This document shows positions 8,501 through 15,492 of a stretch of 31,014 nucleotides of DNA, piece after piece. The DNA lies in NCBI GenBank assembly GCA_041665165.1, contig JBAYJJ010000011.1:1-31014 (forward strand). Direction: 5' to 3'. Origin of the DNA: MWCR01 sp041665165 (lineage in GTDB: Bacteria > Patescibacteriota > Patescibacteriia > 2-12-FULL-60-25). Under the pieces are notes generated by a model. The model ran no database searches and had not been told where the DNA came from. It worked only from the letters and a program-made list of their open reading frames with translations. The position numbers were made by a program, and so were the translations under genes. Numbering within the stretch: the first letter of the stretch is position 1; the number at the start of each line of letters is the position of its first letter.

Positions 8501-8999
8501 CGGCCGTTCCGGCGAGGCTTATGAGCATGACCCGACAGTCGGATACAATTACATGCTTAAGCTGCATCACATGGTCGAAGACAAGATCCACCAACGCTCC
8601 ATTGGCCCGTACTCATTGATTACGCAGCAGCCTTTGGGCGGCAAAGCCCAATCCGGCGGACAGCGCTTCGGTGAAATGGAAGTCTGGTCGCTTGAGGCTT
8701 ATGGCGCAGCCCATACTTTGCAGGAGATACTGACCATCAAGTCAGACGATGTGCCAGGCCGCTCCAAGGCATATGAGGCCATCATCAAGGATGAGCGCAT
8801 CTCCAAGGTCAATGTGCCGGAATCATTCAATGTGTTGGTCCGCGAACTTAAGGGTCTGTGCTTGGATGTCGAATTGCTCAAAGACGGCAAGCGCATCGAA
8901 GAGAGTAAGCCAACTCATGTGGCCAAGCCAACAGTGCCAGGGCAGTCATCCGAAGAATTCGCTTGGGAATCTAATCCAGAAGAATTACCTAAACTCTAA
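5535..8999 (+). CDS. rpoB: RNA polymerase beta subunit
   Basis: This 1154-aa protein is the beta subunit of RNA polymerase, which forms the catalytic core with beta' (the next gene). The rifampicin-region block is intact (SQLSQFMDQTNPMSELEHKRR, then SATGPGGLSRERAGFEVRDVH), with the Asp, His and Ser positions that usually accompany drug sensitivity. The conserved C-terminal segments (GDKLAGRHGNKGV, GGKAQSGGQRFGEMEVWSLEAYGAA) are also intact. The length is compact, with none of the large lineage inserts of proteobacterial RpoB. The ATG at 5535 has only a weak AGAAG upstream. The gene is not preceded by rplJ-rplL as in many bacteria but by its own promoter and a leader with an internal terminator. 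rpoC follows after 12 bases. Confidence 0.98.
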   Translation: MKTRVFRRQAPKERERQYFTASRDAMALPDLIEVQRQSYRWFLENGIRELFRELSPVRDFIGRDLELSLTDYFLDEPKFDEKTSKAKNITFEAPLRVKTRLVNKRTNETKEQEIYLGDLPVMTDRGTFVINGVERVVISQLVRSAGAFFTAEAGRGRRYYGAKVIPNRGAWLEFETDMNHVIWVKIDRKRKVAATSLLRTFGMSADEEIKEAFKDIDVHPLNKYIDATLAKDVAKNEDEGYIEVYKRIRPGDMATADNAKSLIHSMFFKFERYDLGPVGRYKFNQRFGMPWDADMITKEENRILSKDDLMSILKEIIRLNNTQEDPDDVDHLGNRRVRAIGELLQSRFRIGLARMERIVKDRMSTQEITALTPGRLINARPVIAAIREFFMSSQLSQFMDQTNPMSELEHKRRLSATGPGGLSRERAGFEVRDVHRTHYGRICPIQSPEGPSIGLVGHMASYARINDYGFIETPYRKVKNWAENNGEDGVGQFLRVEVRDGEGKVVGKAGEEISASLAKKLAKISIPKLPLVPHVTNEIVYLNAFTEERGTTAPATTPISRDGKFMVERTPARKNGEPTVVDVHEIDYVDVSSKQILSISTSLIPFVEHDDGQRALMGSNMQRQAVPCIKPDAPIVGTGVERRAAVDSGHVILAPDDGTIVSVSGNHVELQTADGKSRRYDLIKFQRSNQSTCLNQRVRVNKDQKVYAGEVLVDGASCEQGELALGQNLLCAFLSWDGYNFEDAIILSEKLVHHDRFTSVHIEHFAMDVRDTKLGPEVVTNDIPNVSEEKLKNLDENGVVRIGAEVKSGDILVGKITPKGETDLSAEEKLLRAIFGEKARDVRDTSLYLEHGARGKVVGITLFTRENGDKLQPGVLKRIVVAVADLRKIQVGDKLAGRHGNKGVISRIVRVEDMPFLEDGTSVDVILSPLGVVSRMNLGQILETHMGLAANALGYHVATPVFDGVPEQVLCDQLIKAGFPATGKIKLFDGRSGEAYEHDPTVGYNYMLKLHHMVEDKIHQRSIGPYSLITQQPLGGKAQSGGQRFGEMEVWSLEAYGAAHTLQEILTIKSDDVPGRSKAYEAIIKDERISKVNVPESFNVLVRELKGLCLDVELLKDGKRIEESKPTHVAKPTVPGQSSEEFAWESNPEELPKL

Positions 9000-9011
9000 C
9001 AGACCACTATT

Positions 9012-12000
9012 ATGTCGTTTTTCCAATCAGAAAACGTAAAGACGACCGACTTCAATGGCATGCGCCTGAAGTTGGCTTCGCCTGAGGTGATACGCGGGTG
9101 GTCATACGGAGAGGTAACCAAGCCTGAGACCATCAACTATAGGACGCAGAAACCGGAAAAGAGCGGCTTGTTTGCCGAAGAAATTTTTGGCCCTTCCAAA
9201 GACTGGGAGTGCTATTGCGGAAAATATAAAAAGATCAGATATAAGGGCATTGTCTGCGACAAGTGCGGTGTTGAAGTGACGCACTCATTGGTCAGACGCG
9301 AACGCATGGGCCATATCGAGCTTTCATCGCCTGTAGCCCACATTTGGTTCTTGCGCTCTGTGCCGTCCCGTATCGGCAATGTGTTGGATCTATCAGTCAT
9401 GTCTTTGGAGAAAGTCGTGTATTTCGCGGCTTTCATCATCACGCACGTTGATGAGGATCTGAAGGCTCAAGTCATTGAGCAGCTACGCGCTGAATACAAA
9501 GGCAAGCGCAAGCAGATAGAATCAGAATTCGACCGCGAAGTGGAACGCATCAACGACAAGGCGCAAAAATCAGACAAGGCCGTGACCGAAGAGTTGGACA
9601 AGGCCCAAGGCAATAAGGAGCGCAAACTCAAGGAGCTGGAAGCTGATTTTTCGGAAGCTGAAAAAGAACTGAAAACATTGGCTCCGCTCAAGATTATTTC
9701 GGAAAATGAATACCATGAGTATGCATTGAAGTTCGGCCATGTATTTGAGGCCAAGATCGGCGCTGAAGCCATTGATGAACTCTTGAAGAGGATCGATGTG
9801 GGTGCGACTGCCAAAGCTTTGCAGGAAGATTTGGGCCATGCCTCAGGCGCAAAGTACGAGCACATCATCAGGCGCTTGAAGCTTTTGAGGTCTTTAGGCC
9901 TCCAGGCCATTGAGCCGCATTGGATGATTCTTAAGGCTGTGCCAATCATTCCGCCTGACCTGCGCCCAATGGTGGCTTTGGATGGCGGACGTTTTGCCAC
10001 ATCAGATTTGAACGATTTGTATCGCCGTGTCATCAACCGCAACAATCGTCTCAAGCGCTTGATAGAATTGCATGCGCCAGAAGTGATTACGCGCAATGAA
10101 AAGCGCATGTTGCAGGAAGCTGTTGATGCTTTGATCGATAATAGCGCGCGCCATGCCAAGACTGTGCTGGCATCCACCGGCAAAAAGAGGCAGCTGAAAT
10201 CTTTAGCTGACATCTTGAAGGGCAAACAAGGCCGCTTCCGTCAGAACTTGCTCGGCAAGCGCGTGGACTATTCAGGCCGCTCGGTCATCGTAGTCGGCCC
10301 GCGCCTCAAGATGCACCAGTGCGGCTTGCCTAAGAGCATGGCTTTGGAATTGTTCCGCCCGTTCATCATTGCCCAGCTCATCAAGAACGAAATCGTACAT
10401 AACATCAGGTCAGCCAATCGCTTCATCGAGGGTGATAATCCGGAAGTGTGGGATATTTTGGAAGTGATCGCCAGCAATGCCGTGGTGCTCCTGAACCGCG
10501 CTCCGACTTTGCACCGCTTGGGCATCCAGGGCTTCCAGCCGGTTTTGATCGAAGGCAAATCAATCCAGATCCATCCTTTGGTCTGTTCAGCATTCAATGC
10601 AGACTTCGACGGCGACCAAATGGCTGTGCACGTGCCGCTTACGGAAGAGGCTCAGCGCGAAGCTCGCGAAATCATGTTATCGACCAAGAACTTGCTCAAG
10701 CCTGCTACTGGCACGCCAGTGGTTTCACCGACCCAAGATATCGTATGGGGCGCTTATTACATGACCACCATGCTTGAACCGGCTGAAGGCCAAGTAGTCA
10801 AAACATTCGGTACGGCTGATGAAGCTGCTTATGCTTTCGCAGCCGGGTATTTGGCTGCACGTGATAAAATCAAAGTCAGGCTGAATCCTGGTGAACCGGT
10901 CATAGAGACCTGCGTGGGCAGGATTTTGATCCATCGCGTCATGCCAGAGGGCATGGTGTTCACCAACGAGAAGTTAGGCAAGAAGCAACTGGCAGAAATC
11001 ACGCATTGGAGCATTCAGCAATTCGGTTTTGAAGAAACAGCTAAATTTTTGGATCGCATCAAAGAAGCAAGCTACAAATACATTACCATGTCCGGATTTT
11101 CCTATGGTTTGGGCGACTTGCCGGATCTGGACGCTAAAAATGTCTTGATTGAGGAAGCTGACAAAAAAGTTCAACAGATAGAAACGCAATATAAAGAAGG
11201 TTTGCTCACTAAGCGCGAAAGATACACGCAGATCATCAAAGCTTGGTCTGATGTGCAGGATAAAATCACTCAGCTGTGCAAGAATGCATTGGATCCGGCT
11301 GGCCCGGTTTCGGCCATGATTGAGTCTGGCGCGCGCGGTTCAGTCGTGCAGTTGCGCCAGGTCGTCGGCATGAAGGGCATGGTGACCAACCCGAGCGGCG
11401 AAATCATCGAGTTGCCGATCAAGTCATCTTTCCGCGAAGGCTTGGACGTGTTGGAATACTTCATCTCATCCCACGGTACGCGCAAAGGTTTGACTGATAC
11501 GGCTTTGAAGACAGCTAACGCCGGCCACCTTACGCGCCGCTTGGTTGATGTGGCCCAAGACGTGATCATCACGTCCATGGACTGCGGAGACAAGGATGGC
11601 ATGGTGCTGACCCACGAAGAGTGCGAGGAAATCGGCGAAAACATGCTGACCCGTATCCAGGGCCGCTTCACCATCAAAGAGATCATCAACCCCAAGACCA
11701 AAAAAGTGATCGTGGGCAAGGATTCCTTGATCACCGAAGAGCACATCAGGGTTTTGAAAAAGTTGGAAGAACCGCTCAAGGTCGTGCATGTACGTTCAGT
11801 CATGAGCTGCAAGAACCACCGCGGTTTGTGTCAGCGCTGCTATGGCTATGATTTGGCTTACAACCAGCCGGCCAAACTCGGAACTGCAGTCGGCGTAGTC
11901 GCGGCCCAGTCAATCGGCGAACCAGGTACCCAGCTTACAATGCGCACTTTCCACACCGGCGGTGTCGCATCAGGCGCAGACATTACCCAAGGTTTGCCGC

Positions 12001-12998
12001 GCGTTGAAGAATTATTCGAAGCGCGCCAGCCTAAGCATAAAGCTGTGATGGCCGAGACATCCGGGCGCATCACTATTGCCAATCCAGAAGCGCAAGAAAT
12101 CAGGACCATTCTTGGCCAGCGCTTAGTTGATCCTGAAAAATCAGGCAAGATCATTAAGATTGTGGCAGAAGAGATTCAGGAAGAAGTATTGGTCGTAACC
12201 AGCAAGGACAAGGTCAAAGTCAAAGATGGTGATAAGGTGGAAAAGGGCCAGTTGCTCATCGAACGCAATGACGGCACAGAAATCAATGCTGATCATCCAG
12301 GCACCATCAAGCTCACCAAGACCAGATTAACCTTGATTTTTCAAGGTGAGGCTGAGGTAGAGTATCCATGCCCGATCGGCTTCAAGATTTTGGTCAAAGA
12401 AGGCGACGAGGTCCAGGCCGGAGATTCATTGACCGAAGGCCATTTGGATCTGCAGCTGCTCTTCAAGACCAAAGGCCCGCGCGCTGTGATGCAATACTTG
12501 CTCAGGGAAGTCCTGACCATTTACGCCACCCAGGGCCAAAAGATCAATTCCAAACACATCGAACTCATCATCAGGCAAATGTTCTCGCGTGCCTTTGTGC
12601 GCGACTCTGGCGATGCAGACCTCTTGCCCGGCGAGATCGTGGAAAAGCCGCGCGCTTTGGAAGAGAACCGCCGCGTGGAAGCTGGTGGCGGCAAGCCTGC
12701 TGAGTTGGATGACTTGTTCATGGGCATCACGAAGGTTGCTTTGACCACTGAATCATTCCTCTCGTCAGCCTCCTTCCAAGAAACAGCCCGCGTGCTCATT
12801 AGCGCAGCCATCACCGGCAAGGTGGATCACCTTGAAGGCTTGAAGGAAAACGTGATCATCGGCCGCTTGATCCCGGCAGGTACTGGCTTTGGCTACCACT
12901 TTAAAGGCAGCCAGGGAGAGACCACTGATTATGCTGAGCAAGAGCATGATCAGCAATCGCCAGCAGAGCCAGTAGTAGAAGAAGCGCCACAGGCATAA
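9012..12998 (+). CDS. rpoC: RNA polymerase beta' subunit
   Basis: This 1328-aa beta' subunit supplies the active-site magnesium ligands of RNA polymerase. The N-terminal zinc site is C67, C69, C82, C85; the catalytic motif NADFDGDQ is at 529-536; the second zinc cluster includes the SCKNHRGLCQRC segment; the trigger-loop/bridge region is intact (GEPGTQLTMRTFHTGG). A highly charged stretch of about 70 residues (about 150-223, rich in Lys/Glu and predicted coiled coil) sits in the clamp between VVYFAAFIITHVDEDL and the conserved EYHEYALKFG segment. E. coli beta' has only a short linker at this point. The C-terminus is acidic and Gln-rich. The gene forms an operon with rpoB and is closed by a terminator 19 bases after the stop. 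Confidence 0.98.
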   Translation: MSFFQSENVKTTDFNGMRLKLASPEVIRGWSYGEVTKPETINYRTQKPEKSGLFAEEIFGPSKDWECYCGKYKKIRYKGIVCDKCGVEVTHSLVRRERMGHIELSSPVAHIWFLRSVPSRIGNVLDLSVMSLEKVVYFAAFIITHVDEDLKAQVIEQLRAEYKGKRKQIESEFDREVERINDKAQKSDKAVTEELDKAQGNKERKLKELEADFSEAEKELKTLAPLKIISENEYHEYALKFGHVFEAKIGAEAIDELLKRIDVGATAKALQEDLGHASGAKYEHIIRRLKLLRSLGLQAIEPHWMILKAVPIIPPDLRPMVALDGGRFATSDLNDLYRRVINRNNRLKRLIELHAPEVITRNEKRMLQEAVDALIDNSARHAKTVLASTGKKRQLKSLADILKGKQGRFRQNLLGKRVDYSGRSVIVVGPRLKMHQCGLPKSMALELFRPFIIAQLIKNEIVHNIRSANRFIEGDNPEVWDILEVIASNAVVLLNRAPTLHRLGIQGFQPVLIEGKSIQIHPLVCSAFNADFDGDQMAVHVPLTEEAQREAREIMLSTKNLLKPATGTPVVSPTQDIVWGAYYMTTMLEPAEGQVVKTFGTADEAAYAFAAGYLAARDKIKVRLNPGEPVIETCVGRILIHRVMPEGMVFTNEKLGKKQLAEITHWSIQQFGFEETAKFLDRIKEASYKYITMSGFSYGLGDLPDLDAKNVLIEEADKKVQQIETQYKEGLLTKRERYTQIIKAWSDVQDKITQLCKNALDPAGPVSAMIESGARGSVVQLRQVVGMKGMVTNPSGEIIELPIKSSFREGLDVLEYFISSHGTRKGLTDTALKTANAGHLTRRLVDVAQDVIITSMDCGDKDGMVLTHEECEEIGENMLTRIQGRFTIKEIINPKTKKVIVGKDSLITEEHIRVLKKLEEPLKVVHVRSVMSCKNHRGLCQRCYGYDLAYNQPAKLGTAVGVVAAQSIGEPGTQLTMRTFHTGGVASGADITQGLPRVEELFEARQPKHKAVMAETSGRITIANPEAQEIRTILGQRLVDPEKSGKIIKIVAEEIQEEVLVVTSKDKVKVKDGDKVEKGQLLIERNDGTEINADHPGTIKLTKTRLTLIFQGEAEVEYPCPIGFKILVKEGDEVQAGDSLTEGHLDLQLLFKTKGPRAVMQYLLREVLTIYATQGQKINSKHIELIIRQMFSRAFVRDSGDADLLPGEIVEKPRALEENRRVEAGGGKPAELDDLFMGITKVALTTESFLSSASFQETARVLISAAITGKVDHLEGLKENVIIGRLIPAGTGFGYHFKGSQGETTDYAEQEHDQQSPAEPVVEEAPQA

Positions 12999-13017
12999 AA
13001 CATAAATCAAAAACAAG

Positions 13018-13039
13018 GCGGCCCATTAGGGCCGCTTTT
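13018..13039 (+). terminator. Intrinsic terminator of rpoBC
   Basis: The stem GCGGCCC/GGGCCGC with loop ATTA (13018-13035) is followed by TTTT. It comes 19 bases after the rpoC stop. Confidence 0.88.
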
Positions 13040-13046
13040 GTCTATC

Positions 13047-13075
13047 TCGACAAAATATACTCAGATGCGTAAGAT
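13047..13075 (+). promoter_or_regulatory. Promoter of yebC-ruvC
   Basis: TCGACA at 13047-13052, a 17-bp spacer, and TAAGAT at 13070-13075. The predicted start of transcription is within a few bases of the yebC ATG at 13084, so the mRNA would be leaderless or nearly so. Confidence 0.6.
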
Positions 13076-13083
13076 TGTTGCGT

Positions 13084-13803
13084 ATGTCAGGCCATAGCAA
13101 ATGGAGCAAGGTCAAGCAGTTCAAGGGCGCGATAGATGCCAAGCGTTCTGCGTCTTTCACCAAGCTCGCACGCGAGATTGAGGTCGCGGTGCGCGAAAAA
13201 GGCACGGACCCGGGCATGAACTTCAGGTTGCGCATGGCCATCGACAGGGCGCGGGCCGGCAACATGCCAAAAGACAGCATTGAACGCGCCATAAATCGCG
13301 GAGCGGGTGGAGACGACGGAGTACAGGTTGAATCTCTGCGCTACGAAGCTTATGGCCCAGGCGGTTCAGGCTTGGTCATTGAGTGCCTGACTGACAACCG
13401 CAATCGCACCGCAGGCGATGTCAAACAGATTTTGTCCAAGAACGGCGGCTCATTTGCCACGCCAGGTTCAGTCGCATTCCAATTTGACCATAAAGGCGTG
13501 GTTCGGGTTGCTTTGGTGCCAGCAGATAAGCGCGACGAAGTTGAACTTGCGTTAATCGATGCCGGTGCAGAAGATATCCGCCATGAAGAAGAGGGGACCA
13601 TGATTATCTGTGCCATAAATGATTTATCCAGCATGAGCGAAGCAGTATCTGGCCTCAACTTATCGATCTTATCCGCTGAAATAGAATGGCTGCCGAAAAA
13701 TATCGTCGCGCTTGATGACCAGGCAGGTGAAACAGTCGGCCAGCTGGTTGAATTATTGGAAGAGAATGATGACGTGTCTAGTGTTTTTACTAATGCATCT
13801 TAA
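13084..13803 (+). CDS. yebC: YebC/PmpR family protein (TACO1-like)
   Basis: This 239-aa protein belongs to the YebC/TACO1 family, whose members act in translation of difficult stretches or as DNA-binding regulators. The family start MSGHSKW is encoded at 13084; the TTG codons upstream are not used because the predicted -10 box overlaps them. Typical segments are KGAIDAKRSASFTKLAREI, NMPKDSIERAINRG and YEAYGPGGSGLVIECLTDNRNRT. The length is normal for the family. yebC normally neighbours ruvC; here the two are separated by an inserted four-helix-bundle cassette that begins six bases after the yebC stop. Confidence 0.95.
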   Translation: MSGHSKWSKVKQFKGAIDAKRSASFTKLAREIEVAVREKGTDPGMNFRLRMAIDRARAGNMPKDSIERAINRGAGGDDGVQVESLRYEAYGPGGSGLVIECLTDNRNRTAGDVKQILSKNGGSFATPGSVAFQFDHKGVVRVALVPADKRDEVELALIDAGAEDIRHEEEGTMIICAINDLSSMSEAVSGLNLSILSAEIEWLPKNIVALDDQAGETVGQLVELLEENDDVSSVFTNAS

Positions 13804-13808
13804 ATGCA

Positions 13809-13836
13809 GGAAGTAGCTAGTAGGAAGTAGTAAGTA
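13809..13836. repeat. Left inverted repeat of the cassette, 7-bp units
   Basis: Four consecutive heptamers: GGAAGTA, GCTAGTA, GGAAGTA, GTAAGTA. The first 22 bases are the exact reverse complement of 14216-14237. Confidence 0.85.
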
Positions 13837-13860
13837 GGGGTAACTTTGTTTGATCGAAAT

Positions 13861-14229
13861 ATGTTAGCTGGAGGATATAGAGATTTAGTGGTCTGGCAGA
13901 AGTCCATGCAGGCTGTGGTTTTGGTATATAAGATTACAGCCCTTTTTCCAAGGGAAGAAATGTATGGGTTGGTTTCTCAAATGAGACGAGCCGCATTATC
14001 AATTCCGAGCAATATCGCAGAAGGGTTTAGGAGAGGGTCGGAAAAAGAATTCAGACATTTTTTGCGTATAGCTTTTGGTTCAGCGGCAGAACTCGAGACC
14101 CAGATTGATCTTGCGATCCGCTTGAAGTTTACCGATGTCCAGACGACTTTAGAGCTAGTAAATTTACTTGATCAAATATTGCGCATGCTCAACACCATGA
14201 CGTCTAAATTACCCTCTACTTCCTACTAG
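13861..14229 (+). CDS. Four-helix-bundle protein (bS23 / 23S rRNA intervening-sequence protein family)
   Basis: This 122-aa protein has the family signature: an N-terminal YRDLVVWQKSMQ segment, then MYGLVSQMRRAALSIPSNIAEG and RRGSEKEFRHFLRIAFGSAAELETQ. Members are small helical bundles that assemble as pentamers; they are known from ORFs within 23S rRNA intervening sequences and as accessory proteins (Avd) of diversity-generating retroelements. No reverse transcriptase is nearby. I prefer the ATG at 13861; an in-frame TTG at 13846 would add five residues. The last residues (STSY) and the stop codon are encoded by the right inverted repeat, so the ORF and repeat are physically interlocked. The gene sits between yebC and ruvC on the same strand and is probably co-transcribed. 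Its role here is unknown. Confidence 0.88.
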   Translation: MLAGGYRDLVVWQKSMQAVVLVYKITALFPREEMYGLVSQMRRAALSIPSNIAEGFRRGSEKEFRHFLRIAFGSAAELETQIDLAIRLKFTDVQTTLELVNLLDQILRMLNTMTSKLPSTSY

Positions 14230-14245
14230 CTACTTCCTACTTCCT
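14212..14245. repeat. Right inverted repeat of the cassette, 7-bp units
   Basis: On the minus strand the units read GGAAGTA, GGAAGTA, GCTAGTA, GGAAGTA, GAGGGTA. There is one more unit than in the left arm, consistent with a variable tandem repeat. It overlaps the end of the four-helix-bundle ORF and stops at the ruvC start codon. Confidence 0.85.
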
Positions 14246-14752
14246 ATGCAGAATACACTAAGAGTTCTTGGAGTTGATCCTGGCTTTGCAATTACAGGTT
14301 TAGGAGTTGTTGATTATGGAATGGGCAAAGTAGTGCACGTGCATCACAGTATAATAAGTACTGCGGCTGGTTTGGAATTTCCAGAGCGGCTCAGGATTAT
14401 CAGGGACGGAGTGAAAAAAGCGATCGATGAGTTTTCGCCAAGCGCGGCTTGCGTTGAAAAACTTTTTTTCCAATCAAACGTATCTACTGCCATCCAGGTC
14501 GGCATGGCCCGCGGCGTGATCTTGCTTATGCTGGCTGATGCAGGTTTGCCCATAGTCGAGCTAACGCCGAATGAAATCAAAGAAGCTGTGGCAGGCTATG
14601 GCAGTGCAGACAAGAGGCAGATCCAGATAATGGTGCAAAAACAACTCAATTTAAAATCAATCCCCAAGCCAGATGATGCAGCTGATGCTTTGGCTATTGC
14701 CATGGCTGGCGCTTTTGTACACCAGAACAAAATAAGGCTAAAAAATGGCTAG
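14246..14752 (+). CDS. ruvC: Crossover junction endodeoxyribonuclease RuvC
   Basis: This 168-aa protein is the Holliday-junction resolvase that nicks crossed DNA strands after RuvAB branch migration. Its RNase H-like catalytic acids are all present: D11 (GVDPG), E71 (CVEKLFF), and D144 and D147 in the PDDAADALAIA segment. The length is normal. The start codon ATG at 14246 is part of the ATGCAG direct repeat bounding the cassette, so the insertion appears to have preserved the ruvC start. ruvA and ruvB do not follow in the window. No Shine-Dalgarno sequence is visible; initiation may have relied on translational coupling with yebC before the insertion. Confidence 0.96.
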   Translation: MQNTLRVLGVDPGFAITGLGVVDYGMGKVVHVHHSIISTAAGLEFPERLRIIRDGVKKAIDEFSPSAACVEKLFFQSNVSTAIQVGMARGVILLMLADAGLPIVELTPNEIKEAVAGYGSADKRQIQIMVQKQLNLKSIPKPDDAADALAIAMAGAFVHQNKIRLKNG

Positions 14753-14847
14753 AATAAGCTAAAATTTGAGCAACAACAAAGCAGGCTTTTCCCTTGCCTC
14801 GGGTCAGCGGTTGTGATAAACTTTTGGGGCTAAACAAGCATAAAAAT

Positions 14848-15489
14848 ATGCAAATTTTCTGGCAAGGTTATACCTCAATCCGTATCGAAACAAAGCAAGG
14901 AGACAAGGCCGGCGAGCTAGTGACCGACCCTTTTGAAAATGAAAGCGCGATCAGGTTCCCTCGGACAGTTGAACCTGAGATGGTCGTGTTGTCCAATCAA
15001 GAGCGCAAAGATTTTAATCTTGAAGGCGTAGCTGGAAAACCTTTTATCGTATCTGATCCCGGCGAATATGAAGTCCGCGGTATTTTTGCCTATGGCATTC
15101 AAGACCCGATAGCAGATGCTGGCGAGAAGCGGCCAGTCGTCTACCGCATAGAAGCAGAAGATATCTCGATCGGATTTTTAGGGAAATTGAACCGCAAGCT
15201 GACTGATGTCGAACTTGAACACTTGGGCAACATTGACATTCTTGTCTTACCGGTCGGCGGGGGAGATGGCATGGATGCGAAGACTGCGGCTGCGGTCGTG
15301 AACATGATTGAGCCTCGCATCGTAATACCGATCAACTATCAGATTCCGGGCATAAAAGCGAAACTGGACAGCGTGGATGCTTTTTGCAAGGCTACAGGCG
15401 GTAAAAGACAAGATGGAAATCGTCTTAAGATAAGCAAAAAGGAATTACCAGCAGACGATACCCTGATCATGGTCATTGAACGTTCATAA
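14848..15489 (+). CDS. Metallo-beta-lactamase-fold protein with degenerate metal site
   Basis: This 213-aa protein matches the L-ascorbate-lactonase/UPF0173-like MBL-fold hydrolases in overall pattern: WQGYTSIRIET at the N-terminus, TDPF at 26-29, a SDPGEYEVRGIFAYGI block at 69-84, and an ILVLPVGGGDGMDAKTAAAV block at 131-150 followed by PRIVIPINYQ. Where active members have the zinc-binding SHxHxDH motif, this one reads VLSNQERKDFN (47-57). The usual HLGDLGHKLTD reads FLGKLNRKLTD (110-120), so metal ligands seem to be lost. It is therefore likely a non-catalytic paralog. The ATG at 14848 fits the family start; TTG codons upstream give no conserved sequence. It leads a tight group with the 182-aa protein and gyrA. 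Confidence 0.75.
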   Translation: MQIFWQGYTSIRIETKQGDKAGELVTDPFENESAIRFPRTVEPEMVVLSNQERKDFNLEGVAGKPFIVSDPGEYEVRGIFAYGIQDPIADAGEKRPVVYRIEAEDISIGFLGKLNRKLTDVELEHLGNIDILVLPVGGGDGMDAKTAAAVVNMIEPRIVIPINYQIPGIKAKLDSVDAFCKATGGKRQDGNRLKISKKELPADDTLIMVIERS

Positions 15490-15492
15490 ACT

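Larger units (their letters stand above)
13804..14251 (+). mobile_element. Candidate mobile cassette: four-helix-bundle ORF in heptamer inverted repeats with 6-bp direct repeats
   Basis: The cassette body is 13810-14245. It is flanked by the direct repeat ATGCAG at 13804-13809 and 14246-14251. Inside lie inverted repeats: 13809-13830 on the left matches 14216-14237 on the right over 22 nt without mismatch, and further partial matches (GGGTAA) follow. Removing the cassette with one ATGCAG leaves the yebC stop TAA directly abutting the ruvC ATG, a natural tight gene junction. The right arm carries one more AGGAAGT-type unit than the left. No transposase is encoded; the only ORF is the four-helix-bundle protein. 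In the transcript the arms can pair into a helix, as in the intervening sequences of 23S rRNA that carry related ORFs. Confidence 0.6.

Noticed and set aside
13810..14245. Diversity-generating retroelement (the four-helix-bundle family includes Avd)
   Set aside because: No reverse transcriptase, template repeat or variable repeat is visible in the window.
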